From: a virus
DNA length: 64,000 bases
Virus record (IMG/VR): IMGVR_UViG_3300036985_007703
Location: 104,533 to 168,532 of that record
Direction: 5' to 3' (one strand)
Shown here: piece after piece, positions 1 through 8,024 of the stretch
How positions within the stretch are numbered: the first letter of the stretch is position 1
How the letters are laid out: each line of letters opens with the position of its first letter
Translations under genes and position numbers: made by a program
Notes under the pieces: model-generated
Told to the model about the DNA's origin: nothing
The model's database searches: none
Seen by the model: only the letters and a program-made list of their open reading frames with translations

Positions 1-141
1 CAGCTCCACGCTGACCGTCTTCGTGGGCTTCGCCACCAGCTTCACGTCCGGGCCAAAGCTCGCGTTGCCCAGCTTTTCCGGCTTGAAGATGAACCGATAG
101 CGCCCCGTGAGGCGCTCTAGCAACATGCGCATGGTGCCCAT
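1..141 (-). CDS. Hypothetical protein, C-terminal part outside window
   Basis: The first 47 codons of a gene that runs off the left edge. It starts 2 bases after the stop of the gene before it. Met codons in frame at 141, 132 and 126 are all possible starts. The N-terminus contains MRMLLERL, which matches the leader MRxLLxRLEE found on several other proteins in this window (for example at 2208, 2441, 38488 and 38889). No family is recognised from the visible part. Confidence 0.75.
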   Translation of the reverse strand, partial: MGTMRMLLERLTGRYRFIFKPEKLGNASFGPDVKLVAKPTKTVSVEL

Positions 142-143
142 GG

Positions 144-716
144 TCACGCCCCTTCGATCCGCTGCGCGGCGACCACCTGCTCCTCGGCCGTCTCCAGATC
201 GCCCGCCCGCAACGCCTTGAGCGCCACGAGGGCCGCCCCCTGCGCCTTGGGGCTCCACTCAGCCATCCAGTTGTCCCCCGCGGCCACGTGCCCATGGAAC
301 TTCCGCATCGCGTTGAGCGCCTTAGCGTCCGCCGCCGTGAGGACCCATGCCTTATCCGCTGGCCCCATCCGGCCGCCCCACTTATTCCCCTCTGCCTCAA
401 TCATCGCGCGCATGCCAGCATAGTCCTGGCTCTCGCCGAAGGCCCGCGCAAGCCCCTTTGAGGAGTGCCGCTGGGCCGCGGGGACCTTCACCAAGATCCC
501 CTTGGGGGACCGCATGACCTTGAACTTCGGCTTTTCCGCTGCAGCCTGCCGCTTGATCCGCTTGCGCATGCCCTTGCTGGTCTTTACCCACTTGCCAAAG
601 ACCATCTTCTCGTCTGCGCCATGCTGCGCCAGCTCCTCGGGCGCGTGCTTCTGCGCCACGTCCCGCAGGGTCATGGCCTCTTGGAGATCCTCGATCAATC
701 GCCTCATGCTTCGCAT
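144..716 (-). CDS. Hypothetical protein, basic centre
   Basis: 190 residues. The start at 716 is chosen because AGGAGA lies a suitable distance upstream and overlaps the stop region of the previous gene; a longer frame to 755 would overlap that gene. The N-terminus MRSMRRLIEDLQEAM is a loose form of the MRxLLxRLEE leader seen elsewhere. Residues about 35-70 are rich in Lys and Arg, which could bind nucleic acid. No family is recognised. It sits in the cluster of small genes downstream of the tail tube genes, so a virion or internal-protein role is possible but unproven. Confidence 0.8.
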   Translation of the reverse strand: MRSMRRLIEDLQEAMTLRDVAQKHAPEELAQHGADEKMVFGKWVKTSKGMRKRIKRQAAAEKPKFKVMRSPKGILVKVPAAQRHSSKGLARAFGESQDYAGMRAMIEAEGNKWGGRMGPADKAWVLTAADAKALNAMRKFHGHVAAGDNWMAEWSPKAQGAALVALKALRAGDLETAEEQVVAAQRIEGA

Positions 717-729
717 CGTCGTCTCCTGC

Positions 730-1185
730 TCACACGGCCTTGAGGCCGCTCGCAAAGGCGCGGTCCCGCGCCGGTTGTACCCGCTCCGTCCGGTAGGCCC
801 GGTTGAGGCTCTTGCGGATCACGCTCCGGTCCACGCTGCGCCCCACGTCCGCGAGGGCCGCGCGCATCCGGCCGTCGTCCGCCAGGGCCTCCGCGTCCCG
901 CAGGCGCCAGCGCGCCGTCCACCAGTAGCCCAGGGGGCTGCGCGTCCACCGCAGGAGGACCCACGGGGTCCCGCCCGCCCAGCGGGGGGCCCGCACCGTG
1001 AGGCGCACCTCGCCCCCGCCCAGGCGCCCCCGGATCGGGGCCCGCAGCCGCCCCTGCACCCAGCCCGCCGTGCGCTCCAGGGGCGCCGTCCACCGCGCAG
1101 GCGCATTGGGCCGCACACGCCCCCCGTGCGTCAGCACGGTCAGCACGTGGTCCAGGGCCAGCTGCACGGCGTCATCGGGGGTCAT
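730..1185 (-). CDS. Hypothetical protein
   Basis: 151 residues, rich in Arg and Trp (a WTRSPLGYWWTARWRL stretch about residues 80-96). It starts in an ATGA overlap with the gene before it, which indicates translational coupling. The first residues, TPDDAVQ, are encoded by a 23-base stretch that recurs exactly inside the RecB-like nuclease gene (36974-36996). No family is recognised. Confidence 0.8.
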   Translation of the reverse strand: MTPDDAVQLALDHVLTVLTHGGRVRPNAPARWTAPLERTAGWVQGRLRAPIRGRLGGGEVRLTVRAPRWAGGTPWVLLRWTRSPLGYWWTARWRLRDAEALADDGRMRAALADVGRSVDRSVIRKSLNRAYRTERVQPARDRAFASGLKAV

Positions 1186-1586
1186 CGGCGGCGCTTGTCC
1201 CGCATGCTATCCGGTGGCCAGTCCATGCGATCCGCCGGGTCGCTCGGCTGCTTGGGCTCCTCATGGCGCACGTCCACCGTGAGGCCGTCGCGCCCCGGCA
1301 GCGTGATGCGCTTGCCCAGCTTCCCGGCCAGCATCTTCTGGACCTTGGCCGCGGGGACGTCCGCGCGCTCCAGCGCGGCGCGGAGGTCATCCTCGTCTAC
1401 CGGCCACTGCTCGATGGCGCCCTCGCTGACATCGTAGATCTCCTCGTCGCTCAGGTCGGCCACCCACCCCTCGTCCGGGTCCAGCACGAAGGCCGTGACC
1501 TTGACCCGCGTGTGGCTCGTGACCGTCTCCATGCGCCCCGCGCGCCCCTCGACCAGCGCCCGCAGGCGGCTGCTCAGCGTGCCCAT
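1182..1586 (-). CDS. Hypothetical acidic protein
   Basis: 134 residues, with a strongly acidic middle (DLSDEEIYDVSEGAIEQWPVDEDD) and a basic C-terminal end (MRDKRRR). The N-terminus MGTLSSRLRALVEG is a weak match to the leader found on neighbouring proteins. ATG start with AAGGAGG a few bases upstream. It overlaps the next gene by 4 bases. No family is recognised. Confidence 0.8.
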   Translation of the reverse strand: MGTLSSRLRALVEGRAGRMETVTSHTRVKVTAFVLDPDEGWVADLSDEEIYDVSEGAIEQWPVDEDDLRAALERADVPAAKVQKMLAGKLGKRITLPGRDGLTVDVRHEEPKQPSDPADRMDWPPDSMRDKRRR

Positions 1587-1599
1587 CGTCGCCTCCTTG

Positions 1600-2208
1600 C
1601 TACATCCCGCGGCGGTCGCCCGCTGCGTTCTTGCCCGCCGTCGTCAGGCTCAGCGCCCCCGCCTTGTTCTTAGCCAACATCTTCTTGGCCACCAGGGCAT
1701 CGATCTCGTCCGAGGTCACCTTGTTGTCCGCCAACAGCTCCTTCCGGTACGCCGACGTGAAGCCCATCATGGCCAGGATGCGCGCCTCGCGCTCCGTCAC
1801 GTCCGCGTTGCCCGGCAGCAGGGGCGCCAGCGCGCTCGGGTGCACGTAGATGCTCGCCGAGGTCCCGTGGTAGCCCGTGGTCCCCACGATCGCCGCCCCG
1901 TCCGGCGGCAAGGGATAGCGCTCCTGCACGGTGTCGATCGACCGGCTCGTAAACATGTTGGCCCCGCCCCAGGAGCCCTCGGAGGCCTTGTAAACCCCGG
2001 TCGCCAGGTTGACGACCACAGCAAAGCCCTTCTGGCCGTCCCCCGCGTAGGGGTTCAGGTCGACATCCGTGCGCGCCGACACGTGGATGTCCCGGCGCCC
2101 GTAGCCCACGCTCTTCAGGGCCTTCTGCAGGGGCGCCGGCAGCTCCTTCACCGCCACCGCCGTGCCGCCGCTAAGCCCCTCTTCCAGTCGCTCCAACAAC
2201 GCTCTCAT
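1600..2208 (-). CDS. Leader-tagged hypothetical protein
   Basis: 202 residues. The ATG at 2208 is chosen because it forms an ATGA overlap with the previous stop and is preceded by GAGGAA; longer frames run through the upstream genes. It begins MRALLERLEEGL, the clearest copy of the leader shared by several proteins here. The body (about residues 25-150) looks like a compact globular domain with alternating hydrophobic strands. The C-terminal 60 residues are helical and Lys/Ala-rich. No family is recognised. If the leader is a head-targeting signal, this would be a packaged internal protein; that is inference. Confidence 0.85.
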   Translation of the reverse strand: MRALLERLEEGLSGGTAVAVKELPAPLQKALKSVGYGRRDIHVSARTDVDLNPYAGDGQKGFAVVVNLATGVYKASEGSWGGANMFTSRSIDTVQERYPLPPDGAAIVGTTGYHGTSASIYVHPSALAPLLPGNADVTEREARILAMMGFTSAYRKELLADNKVTSDEIDALVAKKMLAKNKAGALSLTTAGKNAAGDRRGM

Positions 2209-2441
2209 GGCTTCCTCACCACGCGGTCCATCCGGCCGCGCCGCTCCAGCTCCGCCAGCATCTCGTCCTTCGCCGCCCCCACCCAGACCTGGCCCGTGCT
2301 CGGCGACCACAGGATCTCCTCGCCCGCCGCGTAGGCCCCGCCGATCCCCGTGCCCGCGCGGGGCGCCGGTTTTAGCTCCATGGGCAGGCCCTCGCGGCGG
2401 ACCCGGAAACCCTCCTCCAAGCGGGTCAGCAGGGCGCGCAT
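2205..2441 (-). CDS. Small leader-tagged protein, paralog of next gene
   Basis: 78 residues, beginning MRALLTRLEEGFRVRR. The body (AGTGIGGAYAAGEEILW and AAKDEMLAEL) aligns with the body of the adjacent gene at 2447-2713 (AGTDAKGLAYKKGEEVLYY, ANKDKAWREF), so the two are tandem paralogs. The start at 2441 is supported by GAGGGC upstream and by the leader; a frame from 2504 would overlap the neighbour. Function unknown. Confidence 0.85.
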   Translation of the reverse strand: MRALLTRLEEGFRVRREGLPMELKPAPRAGTGIGGAYAAGEEILWSPSTGQVWVGAAKDEMLAELERRGRMDRVVRKP

Positions 2442-2446
2442 CGCCC

Positions 2447-2713
2447 TCAGTAGCCCCCGCCCATGAAGGCCTCGTCGTCCCGCGCCGCCTGGAACTCGCG
2501 CCACGCCTTGTCCTTGTTGGCGCCCGCCAGGATGAGCTTGTCGTTGGGGTAGTAGAGGACCTCCTCGCCCTTCTTGTAGGCCAGGCCCTTGGCATCGGTC
2601 CCCGCGGCCTTCGCCTTCATCAGGTAGGGGTCACGCCCGCGCCCGCCGCTGCGCCCCCCCCACTCCACGATCGTCCGCAGGTCCGCCGCCAAGGCCCGTA
2701 GGTTCCGTGCCAT
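2447..2713 (-). CDS. Small protein, tandem paralog of 2205-2441
   Basis: 88 residues. There are two in-frame ATGs at 2719 and 2713; AAGGAG is 8 bases from the second and only 2 from the first, so 2713 is preferred. The first residues, MARNLRALAADLRTI, are a divergent form of the neighbour's leader, while the rest (GEEVLYYPNDKLILAGANKDKAW) matches the neighbour well. One copy of the 18-bp palindrome sits 13 bases upstream of the start. Function unknown. Confidence 0.85.
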   Translation of the reverse strand: MARNLRALAADLRTIVEWGGRSGGRGRDPYLMKAKAAGTDAKGLAYKKGEEVLYYPNDKLILAGANKDKAWREFQAARDDEAFMGGGY

Positions 2714-2726
2714 CGTCATCGCTCCT

Positions 2727-2744
2727 TGCGCATGCGCATACGCA
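2727..2744. repeat. 18-bp palindrome copy 1 (intergenic)
   Basis: TGCGCATGCGCATACGCA on the plus strand, between a stop at 2754 and the start at 2713. On the transcribed strand it can fold into a 7-bp stem with a GCGC loop that contains one U-G pair. The AAGGAG ribosome binding site begins immediately downstream of it. Confidence 0.9.
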
Positions 2745-2753
2745 GCGCCGTTG

Positions 2754-3185
2754 TCACTTGTCCTCGACCAGCAGCCCCGGCTTGGGGCCGTCGACCACCG
2801 TGCGGTCCGCCGAGGGGCTGTCCTCACGGTCGGCCGCCTCCTGGTCCGCCACGTCCATGGCGCTCGTGTCCGCCCACTGGGGCTGCGCCGCATCGGGGTC
2901 CCCCGCCGGCGCCGCCACCGGCGCCCGGCTGAGGGCCGCCGTGACCGCCATGGCCACGGCCTCGCCCTGCTTGGCCGCCCGGCGCACCGCGATGGCCGCG
3001 CCCTGTTGCCCGTGGTCCGCGATGCCCTGCGCGAGGAGCCACGCCCCGACGAGCCCAAGGACCGTCAGCATGGTCTCCTCGTCGATGCGCTTTCCCGTCA
3101 GCGCGTTGGTCAGGTACGCCGCCACGCTGATGAGCATCACGATCAACTTCCGGCTCTCGATCTTCAGCTTCGCCAGCCACGTCAT
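2754..3185 (-). CDS. Small phage membrane protein, holin-like topology
   Basis: 143 residues. There are two predicted membrane helices near residues 14-30 (LIVMLISVAAYLTNAL) and 38-56 (MLTVLGLVGAWLLAQGIA), followed by an Ala/Pro/Asp-rich soluble tail. The pattern of SRK before the first helix, then a glycine-containing helix ending in QGIAD, is typical of a widespread family of short phage membrane proteins often annotated as holin-like. Placement next to tail genes is also common for that family. Lysis function is not shown by the sequence. The start ATG is preceded by GAGGTGATCC. Confidence 0.75.
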   Translation of the reverse strand: MTWLAKLKIESRKLIVMLISVAAYLTNALTGKRIDEETMLTVLGLVGAWLLAQGIADHGQQGAAIAVRRAAKQGEAVAMAVTAALSRAPVAAPAGDPDAAQPQWADTSAMDVADQEAADREDSPSADRTVVDGPKPGLLVEDK

Positions 3186-3193
3186 GGATCACC

Positions 3194-3850
3194 TCACGCA
3201 GTCTTGACCAACGCCGCGATGCCCAACCCGATGGGCGCCGCTGCCGCCATCATATCCGACTTGCTGGCCCCCAGCACGATCTCCTCGATCGCGTGGGGCT
3301 GCAGCTCCAGCTCCATCATGCTCACCTCGGCGCTGTTCGCGTCGAAGTCCGTCCCCGCCTTGTACCGCGTGGGGAGGCAGTCCCAGAGGACCCAGACGCG
3401 CCCCGGCACGAACGAGGCGCCCTCCCAGGTCTCCAGGGGGGCCGGGAGGTCGAGGTTGTAGCCCCCCGCCTCCTGGAAGGCGTTCACGCCCGTGTAGTGG
3501 ATGAGGAGCAGGGTGCGCTGCACCATGTCGGAGCCGCGCATCGCCCGCTTCACCCAGTCGTACAGCGTGTCGTCGTTCATGCGGGCCCCGCGCGTCAGCG
3601 AGATCGGCCCGCAGCCGCCCCCCTCGTAGGCCACCGTGGTCCACATGGAGTTGAGCTGCTTGATCTCCCGCGTCTGCAGGGTGATCTCCGGGGCCGTGAT
3701 GCTCGCGAACCCGTACATGGGCGAGCCCAACACGAAGAAGGGGAAGGTCGTCGAGGGGATCAGGTCCAGCAGCCAGAAGCGGTGCGCCTGCAGCAGGTCG
3801 AACATGCGACTCTTGCTGACCGCCTTGAGCGTGTTCCGCACATCGACCAC
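3194..3850 (-). CDS. Second tail-tube-fold protein
   Basis: 218 residues, GTG start. The central part (EITLQTREIKQLNSMW, then ISLTRGARMNDDTLYDW) follows the gp19-type tail tube pattern also seen in the next gene upstream (VTLTRGITALDSDFWRW). In this family the LTRG strand and the following D-x-x-x-W helix are diagnostic. Two tube-fold proteins in a row are usual in contractile phages, one forming the tube and the other initiating or ending it (like gp48/gp54 or gp3). It is longer than the main tube protein and has a hydrophobic C-terminus (MAAAAPIGLGIAALV). Role as tube initiator or completion protein is inference. Confidence 0.7.
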   Translation of the reverse strand: MVDVRNTLKAVSKSRMFDLLQAHRFWLLDLIPSTTFPFFVLGSPMYGFASITAPEITLQTREIKQLNSMWTTVAYEGGGCGPISLTRGARMNDDTLYDWVKRAMRGSDMVQRTLLLIHYTGVNAFQEAGGYNLDLPAPLETWEGASFVPGRVWVLWDCLPTRYKAGTDFDANSAEVSMMELELQPHAIEEIVLGASKSDMMAAAAPIGLGIAALVKTA

Positions 3851-3862
3851 TGCCTACCTCAT

Positions 3863-3886
3863 GGCCCCGCGCCCCCCGCCGCGGGG
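3863..3886 (-). other. GC-rich hairpin between tube genes
   Basis: CCCCGC (3865-3870) and GCGGGG (3881-3886) form a 6-bp stem with a 10-base loop in the 48-base gap after the tail tube gene. There is no U-run, so it is more likely an mRNA-stabilising or attenuating hairpin than a terminator. Confidence 0.35.
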
Positions 3887-3898
3887 AGGCCGCAGGGA

Positions 3899-4417
3899 TC
3901 AGACCGTCTCACCGTTGATCTTCAGCTCGACCGACTCGACCGCGAGGCCGAACTCGGCGATCGACACGTCGCCGCTCGTCGCGTCCATGTCCGCCGCGAG
4001 CTTCACGCGGATCGGCACGCACTCCCGGCAGATGTACTCGCGCGTCGCGCCGCTGGCCGCCACGAGGTTGGCGCCGAAGGCGTCCTCGCGGCTGAAGTGC
4101 AGGATCTGGAGGTCGGCGCGGTACTCGCCGCCCTTCGCCGCGCTCTGGCCCCAGCGCCAGAAGTCGCTATCCAGGGCCGTGATGCCGCGGGTCAGGGTGA
4201 CCTCGCTGAACGTCGGGATGCCGCTGAGCTTCTTCGTGAAGATCGTCGTGCCCTCACGGTACTCCACGGCGTCCATCGTCAGCTCGGGGATGCTCAGCGT
4301 GTTGAAGCCCGCCTGGACCTTGAACACGTCCCCCTGCGACCCGATGGGCGAGCCGTCGATGACCCGCGCGTGGTAGCGGAAATTCTGAAAGAAGTCGGTC
4401 GTGATTGCCCGTGCCAT
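3899..4417 (-). CDS. Tail tube protein (gp19-like)
   Basis: 172 residues, close to the size of T4 gp19 (163). It carries the family signature: VEYREGTTIFTKKLSGIP, then FSEVTLTRGITALDSDFWRW (about residues 70-90), then a C-terminal strand region AEFGLAVESVELKING. Hexamer rings of this protein stack inside the sheath to form the DNA channel. It lies downstream of the sheath gene, as in many contractile phages. The ATG at 4417 has GGAG five bases upstream. Tube assignment is firm; the choice between this and the neighbour as the main tube rests on the stronger match here. Confidence 0.88.
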   Translation of the reverse strand: MARAITTDFFQNFRYHARVIDGSPIGSQGDVFKVQAGFNTLSIPELTMDAVEYREGTTIFTKKLSGIPTFSEVTLTRGITALDSDFWRWGQSAAKGGEYRADLQILHFSREDAFGANLVAASGATREYICRECVPIRVKLAADMDATSGDVSIAEFGLAVESVELKINGETV

Positions 4418-4448
4418 ATCTGCTCCTTTTGTCCTTCTAGCCCGGCCC

Positions 4449-4904
4449 TCAGCCCGGCAGCGTTTCCGTCCCGATGACGCCCGGCAGCGTCTGCGGCCAG
4501 CCCCTGAACGCGCACACCACCACGCGCCCCAGCGCGGTGCAGGCGAGCGAACTCTCCACCTTGAGCTTCCACCCCGGCGGCACGAGGACCCCGTTGCTGC
4601 CGAAGCGCAAGGAGCCCGTCCCCGCCGCGAGGCTCTCGACCTTGTAGACGTTGTTGGTGCCGTCCACGAGGCTCACCGTGATCGTCGGGGATCCCCCCGT
4701 GGGGAGGTTCCACGCCACGTACTCCACCCGCATGCCGACGCGCGCGTGGGCCGGGAAGAGCCCACCCTTGGTCCCCGCCGTGAAGACCTGGATGCGCCCG
4801 CGCTCGATCGTCTCCTCCGAGCTGACGCCATCCGTGGCCGTCCCATCGATGTGGCCCGAGGTCGCCACCTCATGGATTTTCATCACCGCAAATACATCCG
4901 TCAT
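4449..4904 (-). CDS. Putative virion protein between sheath and tube
   Basis: 151 residues, mostly predicted beta strands, with GTKGGLFPAHARVGMRVEYV and GWKLKVESSLACTALGRVVV segments. A strong GGAGGCGGCG precedes the ATG. It is located between the sheath and tube genes, so a structural role such as a tail-surface or decoration protein is likely. No family is recognised. Confidence 0.75.
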   Translation of the reverse strand: MTDVFAVMKIHEVATSGHIDGTATDGVSSEETIERGRIQVFTAGTKGGLFPAHARVGMRVEYVAWNLPTGGSPTITVSLVDGTNNVYKVESLAAGTGSLRFGSNGVLVPPGWKLKVESSLACTALGRVVVCAFRGWPQTLPGVIGTETLPG

Positions 4905-4945
4905 CGCCGCCTCCTCTGGCTGCGCCTACCGCCCGCCGCGCTCGC

Positions 4946-7495
4946 TCACACCAGGGCCTTCTGCGAGAAACGGAACACTATGAACTCCGCGGGCTTGTTC
5001 GACGCGAGGCCCACGTCAACGAACATGAGGCCCTGGTCCACGGTGTTCTGCGGGTTGTTGGTCTTGTCGCAGATCACGAAGAAGGCCTCCTTGGGCGAGG
5101 TCCCCGCGAAGTACCCTTGCTGGAAGAGGCCGAGCAGGAACGTGTCGAGCTGGAGCTTCACGCGGCCCCACAACTGGGGCCCATTGTTCTCGAAGACATG
5201 CACGTGAGTCGCGTTGAACACGCTCTTCTCCACGAACTGGAACAAGCGCGTCATCTGGATGTAAGGCCAATCGCCGCCCGCGATGTCGAGGGTCTTGGCG
5301 CCCCAGATCACGCGGCCCGTCTGCGGCCAGCTCACGAGGCAGTTGAGCTTGTCCTGGTAGCAGATGCCCACCTGCAGCGGGGTGAGGTCGCGCTCCAGGC
5401 CGATCTGCCAGCTCAGCGCGCCGTCGCCCGTGCCGGCCGGCGCCTTGCCGACGTTCTTGTTGATGTCGGTCGTCGCGTAGCGTCCCGCCACGTGGCCGCC
5501 GCAGGGCAGGTTGATGGCCGCCTGGGTCACGGGGTCGATCACGCGCACGTGCGGGTAGTACACCGCGGCGTACTTCGTGAAGCGGCCCAGGGTGAACTTC
5601 TTCCAGTTCACGGCCTCTTGCGGTTCCAGGCCCTCCGGCGCGGTGAAGATCGCGAACTTGTCCTTGCGGAGCATGGCGTAGTCGATGACGTCCGTGCAGA
5701 CCAGCTCGTCGGTTTGGAAGTCGGCGACCACGACGCTCATCATCGCGTCCACTTGGTCGAGGGCGTAGAGGCCCTTGTAGTCCGCGACGAGCGTGGCGCC
5801 CGTCACGTCGCTGCGGTCGAGGGCCGAGCCGTCGGCGCCGTCGAAGAACTGCACGACCACGGCCGCGCCGGGCTGCGTGTAGTAGGTCGCGGTCTGCGGC
5901 TTCGTGATCGGGGCCTGGGCGGGGTAGGTGTCCGCCGTGGGGCCCGCGGCCGGGTTGCCCGCGATCTTCCACGTCAGCGTGCAGGCGCCCGTGGTGTAGT
6001 CCACGCGGTTCGTGCCGTTGCTGTTGAGGGCGTAGGCGCCGCAGGGGCGCTGCAGGCTGAGGTTGCCGTTGCCGTCGTCGATCACGACGGGCCCGTAGTA
6101 AAGCTGCGTGATGCGCACCGCCGCCACCCCGTCGAACGTGTCGGCGAGCCCGCTCACATCGAGGGCCAGGGCCCCTGTCAGGTAGTTCACGGTGCCCACG
6201 GTGGTGCCCGTGCAGTTGCCGGCCACGACCAGCTTGAGGTTGCCCGCGCCGTCGTCGCCCGCGATCTTGGCGCCGTCCCCGTCCAGGGTAAAGCTCACGA
6301 GCACGCCCGCGGCCACCGAGGTCTTCGCGGTCGAGGTGTTGGGGTGGAGCTGGGTCGGCGTCGCCGGGGTCCATGCCCACGTGGTGTCCGTGACGAGCGG
6401 GATCGTCGTGATGATCGGCAGCGGGCTGTGCTTGAAGCCGAACTGCATCGCCAGGGTGGTCTTCGCCACCGATGTGCCGATCTGGTACACGAACTCCTTG
6501 TTGGCGCCGTTGTAGGCCGGGGAGTTGCTGACGTCCCTGGACGCGTAGTGCGTGCCCGCCAGCTCGGGGGGCAGCTCGCGGTTGAAGGCCACGACCGCGG
6601 CGATGTCGGAACCCGCGTTGAGGTCGTTCAGCACCGTGGCGATGAACTGCGGGCTGCTCGCGTCATCGAGCACCACGCCCTGATAGGTCTCGAACGTGTT
6701 CCAGCCCTGGATTTTCTCGATGTACTCATCGATGGTCACGTCGAAGCGCGTGTAGCTCGCCGTGGCGGCCACGTAGTAGTCGGGGGTCCCGCTGACCACG
6801 GCGCGGTAGTTGTTGCCCGCGAGGCCCGGCCACTTCAGGTCGAAGCGGAAGGTCTCGTAGACCCAGCTTGCCGTGAGGAACTGGCCCGCCGGGAAGTCGG
6901 CCGGCGTGCCGAAGGTGAGGTGCACCTCGCCGGTCTCGTAGTCGATCGAGCCCGTGGTGTCCACGCCATCGTCGAACCCGCCCGTGCCCGTGACGGTGAA
7001 GGTCCCATCGCCGTTGTCGGTGAAGGTGCCGATCTTCGGCACGACCTCGCCATCCGTCGTCGTCAGCACCAAGGAGGCGGCCAGCGTGTAGGGGCTGGGG
7101 CCGTAGCTGCCGTGCGGGACCACCGGGGTCTTGGGCAGGCTGAAGCTGTAGCTCGCCGCGCTGTCGCCCTCCACCACGTCCATGCCCTGGACGTCTTTGG
7201 TGAGGAAGCAGCGCGCCTTCACGGCGTCGACCTCGTGGACCACGCGCACGAAGTACAAAGTGGTGCCGCCGTTCTGGAAGAACGCGTAGGCCTCGGTCGG
7301 GGCCAGCGAGGCCGCGGTGAAGTCGCCGAACTTGGCCGTGAACTCCTGGAAGGAGGTCACGATAGTCGGCTTGTTCGTCGGGCCTTTCTTGGAGAACCCG
7401 ATCAGGCCGAGGTTGCTGGTGCTCACGCCCTGGATGGGGCCCGGCCCGCTGCTGCGCTCCTCGATGTACACGCCCGGATAGTTACGCTCTGGCAT
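4946..7495 (-). CDS. Contractile tail sheath protein
   Basis: 849 residues. The N-terminus PGVYIEERSSGPGPIQGVSTS and the following GLIGFSKKGPTN match the start of phage sheath proteins (gp18 family). The C-terminus GLMFVDVGLASNKPAEFIVF is the conserved sheath beta-strand/arm that links neighbouring subunits. The length exceeds T4 gp18 (659), and the extra sequence lies in the middle (roughly residues 190-560, rich in Gly, Thr and Asp), suggesting an extra surface domain. It assembles around the tail tube and contracts on infection. The gene is followed by the tube genes. The ATG at 7495 has GGGAGGATC upstream. Confidence 0.93.
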   Translation of the reverse strand: MPERNYPGVYIEERSSGPGPIQGVSTSNLGLIGFSKKGPTNKPTIVTSFQEFTAKFGDFTAASLAPTEAYAFFQNGGTTLYFVRVVHEVDAVKARCFLTKDVQGMDVVEGDSAASYSFSLPKTPVVPHGSYGPSPYTLAASLVLTTTDGEVVPKIGTFTDNGDGTFTVTGTGGFDDGVDTTGSIDYETGEVHLTFGTPADFPAGQFLTASWVYETFRFDLKWPGLAGNNYRAVVSGTPDYYVAATASYTRFDVTIDEYIEKIQGWNTFETYQGVVLDDASSPQFIATVLNDLNAGSDIAAVVAFNRELPPELAGTHYASRDVSNSPAYNGANKEFVYQIGTSVAKTTLAMQFGFKHSPLPIITTIPLVTDTTWAWTPATPTQLHPNTSTAKTSVAAGVLVSFTLDGDGAKIAGDDGAGNLKLVVAGNCTGTTVGTVNYLTGALALDVSGLADTFDGVAAVRITQLYYGPVVIDDGNGNLSLQRPCGAYALNSNGTNRVDYTTGACTLTWKIAGNPAAGPTADTYPAQAPITKPQTATYYTQPGAAVVVQFFDGADGSALDRSDVTGATLVADYKGLYALDQVDAMMSVVVADFQTDELVCTDVIDYAMLRKDKFAIFTAPEGLEPQEAVNWKKFTLGRFTKYAAVYYPHVRVIDPVTQAAINLPCGGHVAGRYATTDINKNVGKAPAGTGDGALSWQIGLERDLTPLQVGICYQDKLNCLVSWPQTGRVIWGAKTLDIAGGDWPYIQMTRLFQFVEKSVFNATHVHVFENNGPQLWGRVKLQLDTFLLGLFQQGYFAGTSPKEAFFVICDKTNNPQNTVDQGLMFVDVGLASNKPAEFIVFRFSQKALV

Positions 7496-7580
7496 CTGTC
7501 GATCCTCCCGTCGCCCGCGCCATCCGGGCGGGCCGTCTTGCTAGTTCCCCGCGCCTCACGCGCGCGCTGTTGCCCGTCGT

Positions 7581-8024
7581 CTACCGCTTGCGCCGCCGCC
7601 CCCCCTCGGGGCTCTCCGCAGCGTCCCCCGCCTCCGCTGGCTGCTCCTGGTCCACCGTATCACCGGACGGCGGGGCGATCACCTTTTCCCCCGCCGCCAC
7701 GGCCCGCTCCAGGGCCGTGGGCTCGACCACGCCCACACTCACGGGGGGAAGATCGGGGTTGCGCGTGACGCCGCGCTCCGAGAAGTAACCCGCGAACTTC
7801 GTGGGGGTCAGCGCCGTGCCGCCCCCCTCCACCTGCATGGGGTGCACGCCGGGCTTCGCGTCCGCGGGCCGCCCGCAAGGGCGCAGGACTCCGCGCTTCA
7901 CCATGGACTCCGTGCTGGGCACGAGCTGGTGGACCTCCACCTTGCCGTACGGCGGCACCGCCACCGTGTTGCCCATGCCCGTTGCGACCGACTGCACCCG
8001 ACTGCCCGTATAGAGGTACCACAT
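7581..8024 (-). CDS. Hypothetical virion-region protein
   Basis: 147 residues. The ATG at 8024 overlaps the previous stop (TAATG), which selects it over a longer frame. The N-terminal half (YLYTGSRVQSVATGMGNTVAVPPYGKVEVHQL) is probably a small beta domain. The C-terminal third is Glu/Ala/Pro-rich and ends GGRRRKR. It sits just upstream of the sheath gene. No family is recognised; a tail or head-completion role is possible. Confidence 0.75.
   Translation of the reverse strand: MWYLYTGSRVQSVATGMGNTVAVPPYGKVEVHQLVPSTESMVKRGVLRPCGRPADAKPGVHPMQVEGGGTALTPTKFAGYFSERGVTRNPDLPPVSVGVVEPTALERAVAAGEKVIAPPSGDTVDQEQPAEAGDAAESPEGGRRRKR

Noticed and set aside
7513-7533. A terminator in the gap after the sheath-upstream gene
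   Set aside because: GCCCGC/GCGGGC stem of 6 bp with a 9-base loop but no U-run and it lies in the ribosome-site region of the sheath gene. Such hairpins are expected often in sequence this rich in GC.
5117-7768. An 883-codon open frame on the plus strand opposite the sheath gene
   Set aside because: It is a shadow: the translated sequence is low-complexity Arg/Ala/Gly/His/Val, has no domain, and the sheath frame on the minus strand is a firm family match. GC-rich genes commonly leave the opposite frame open.
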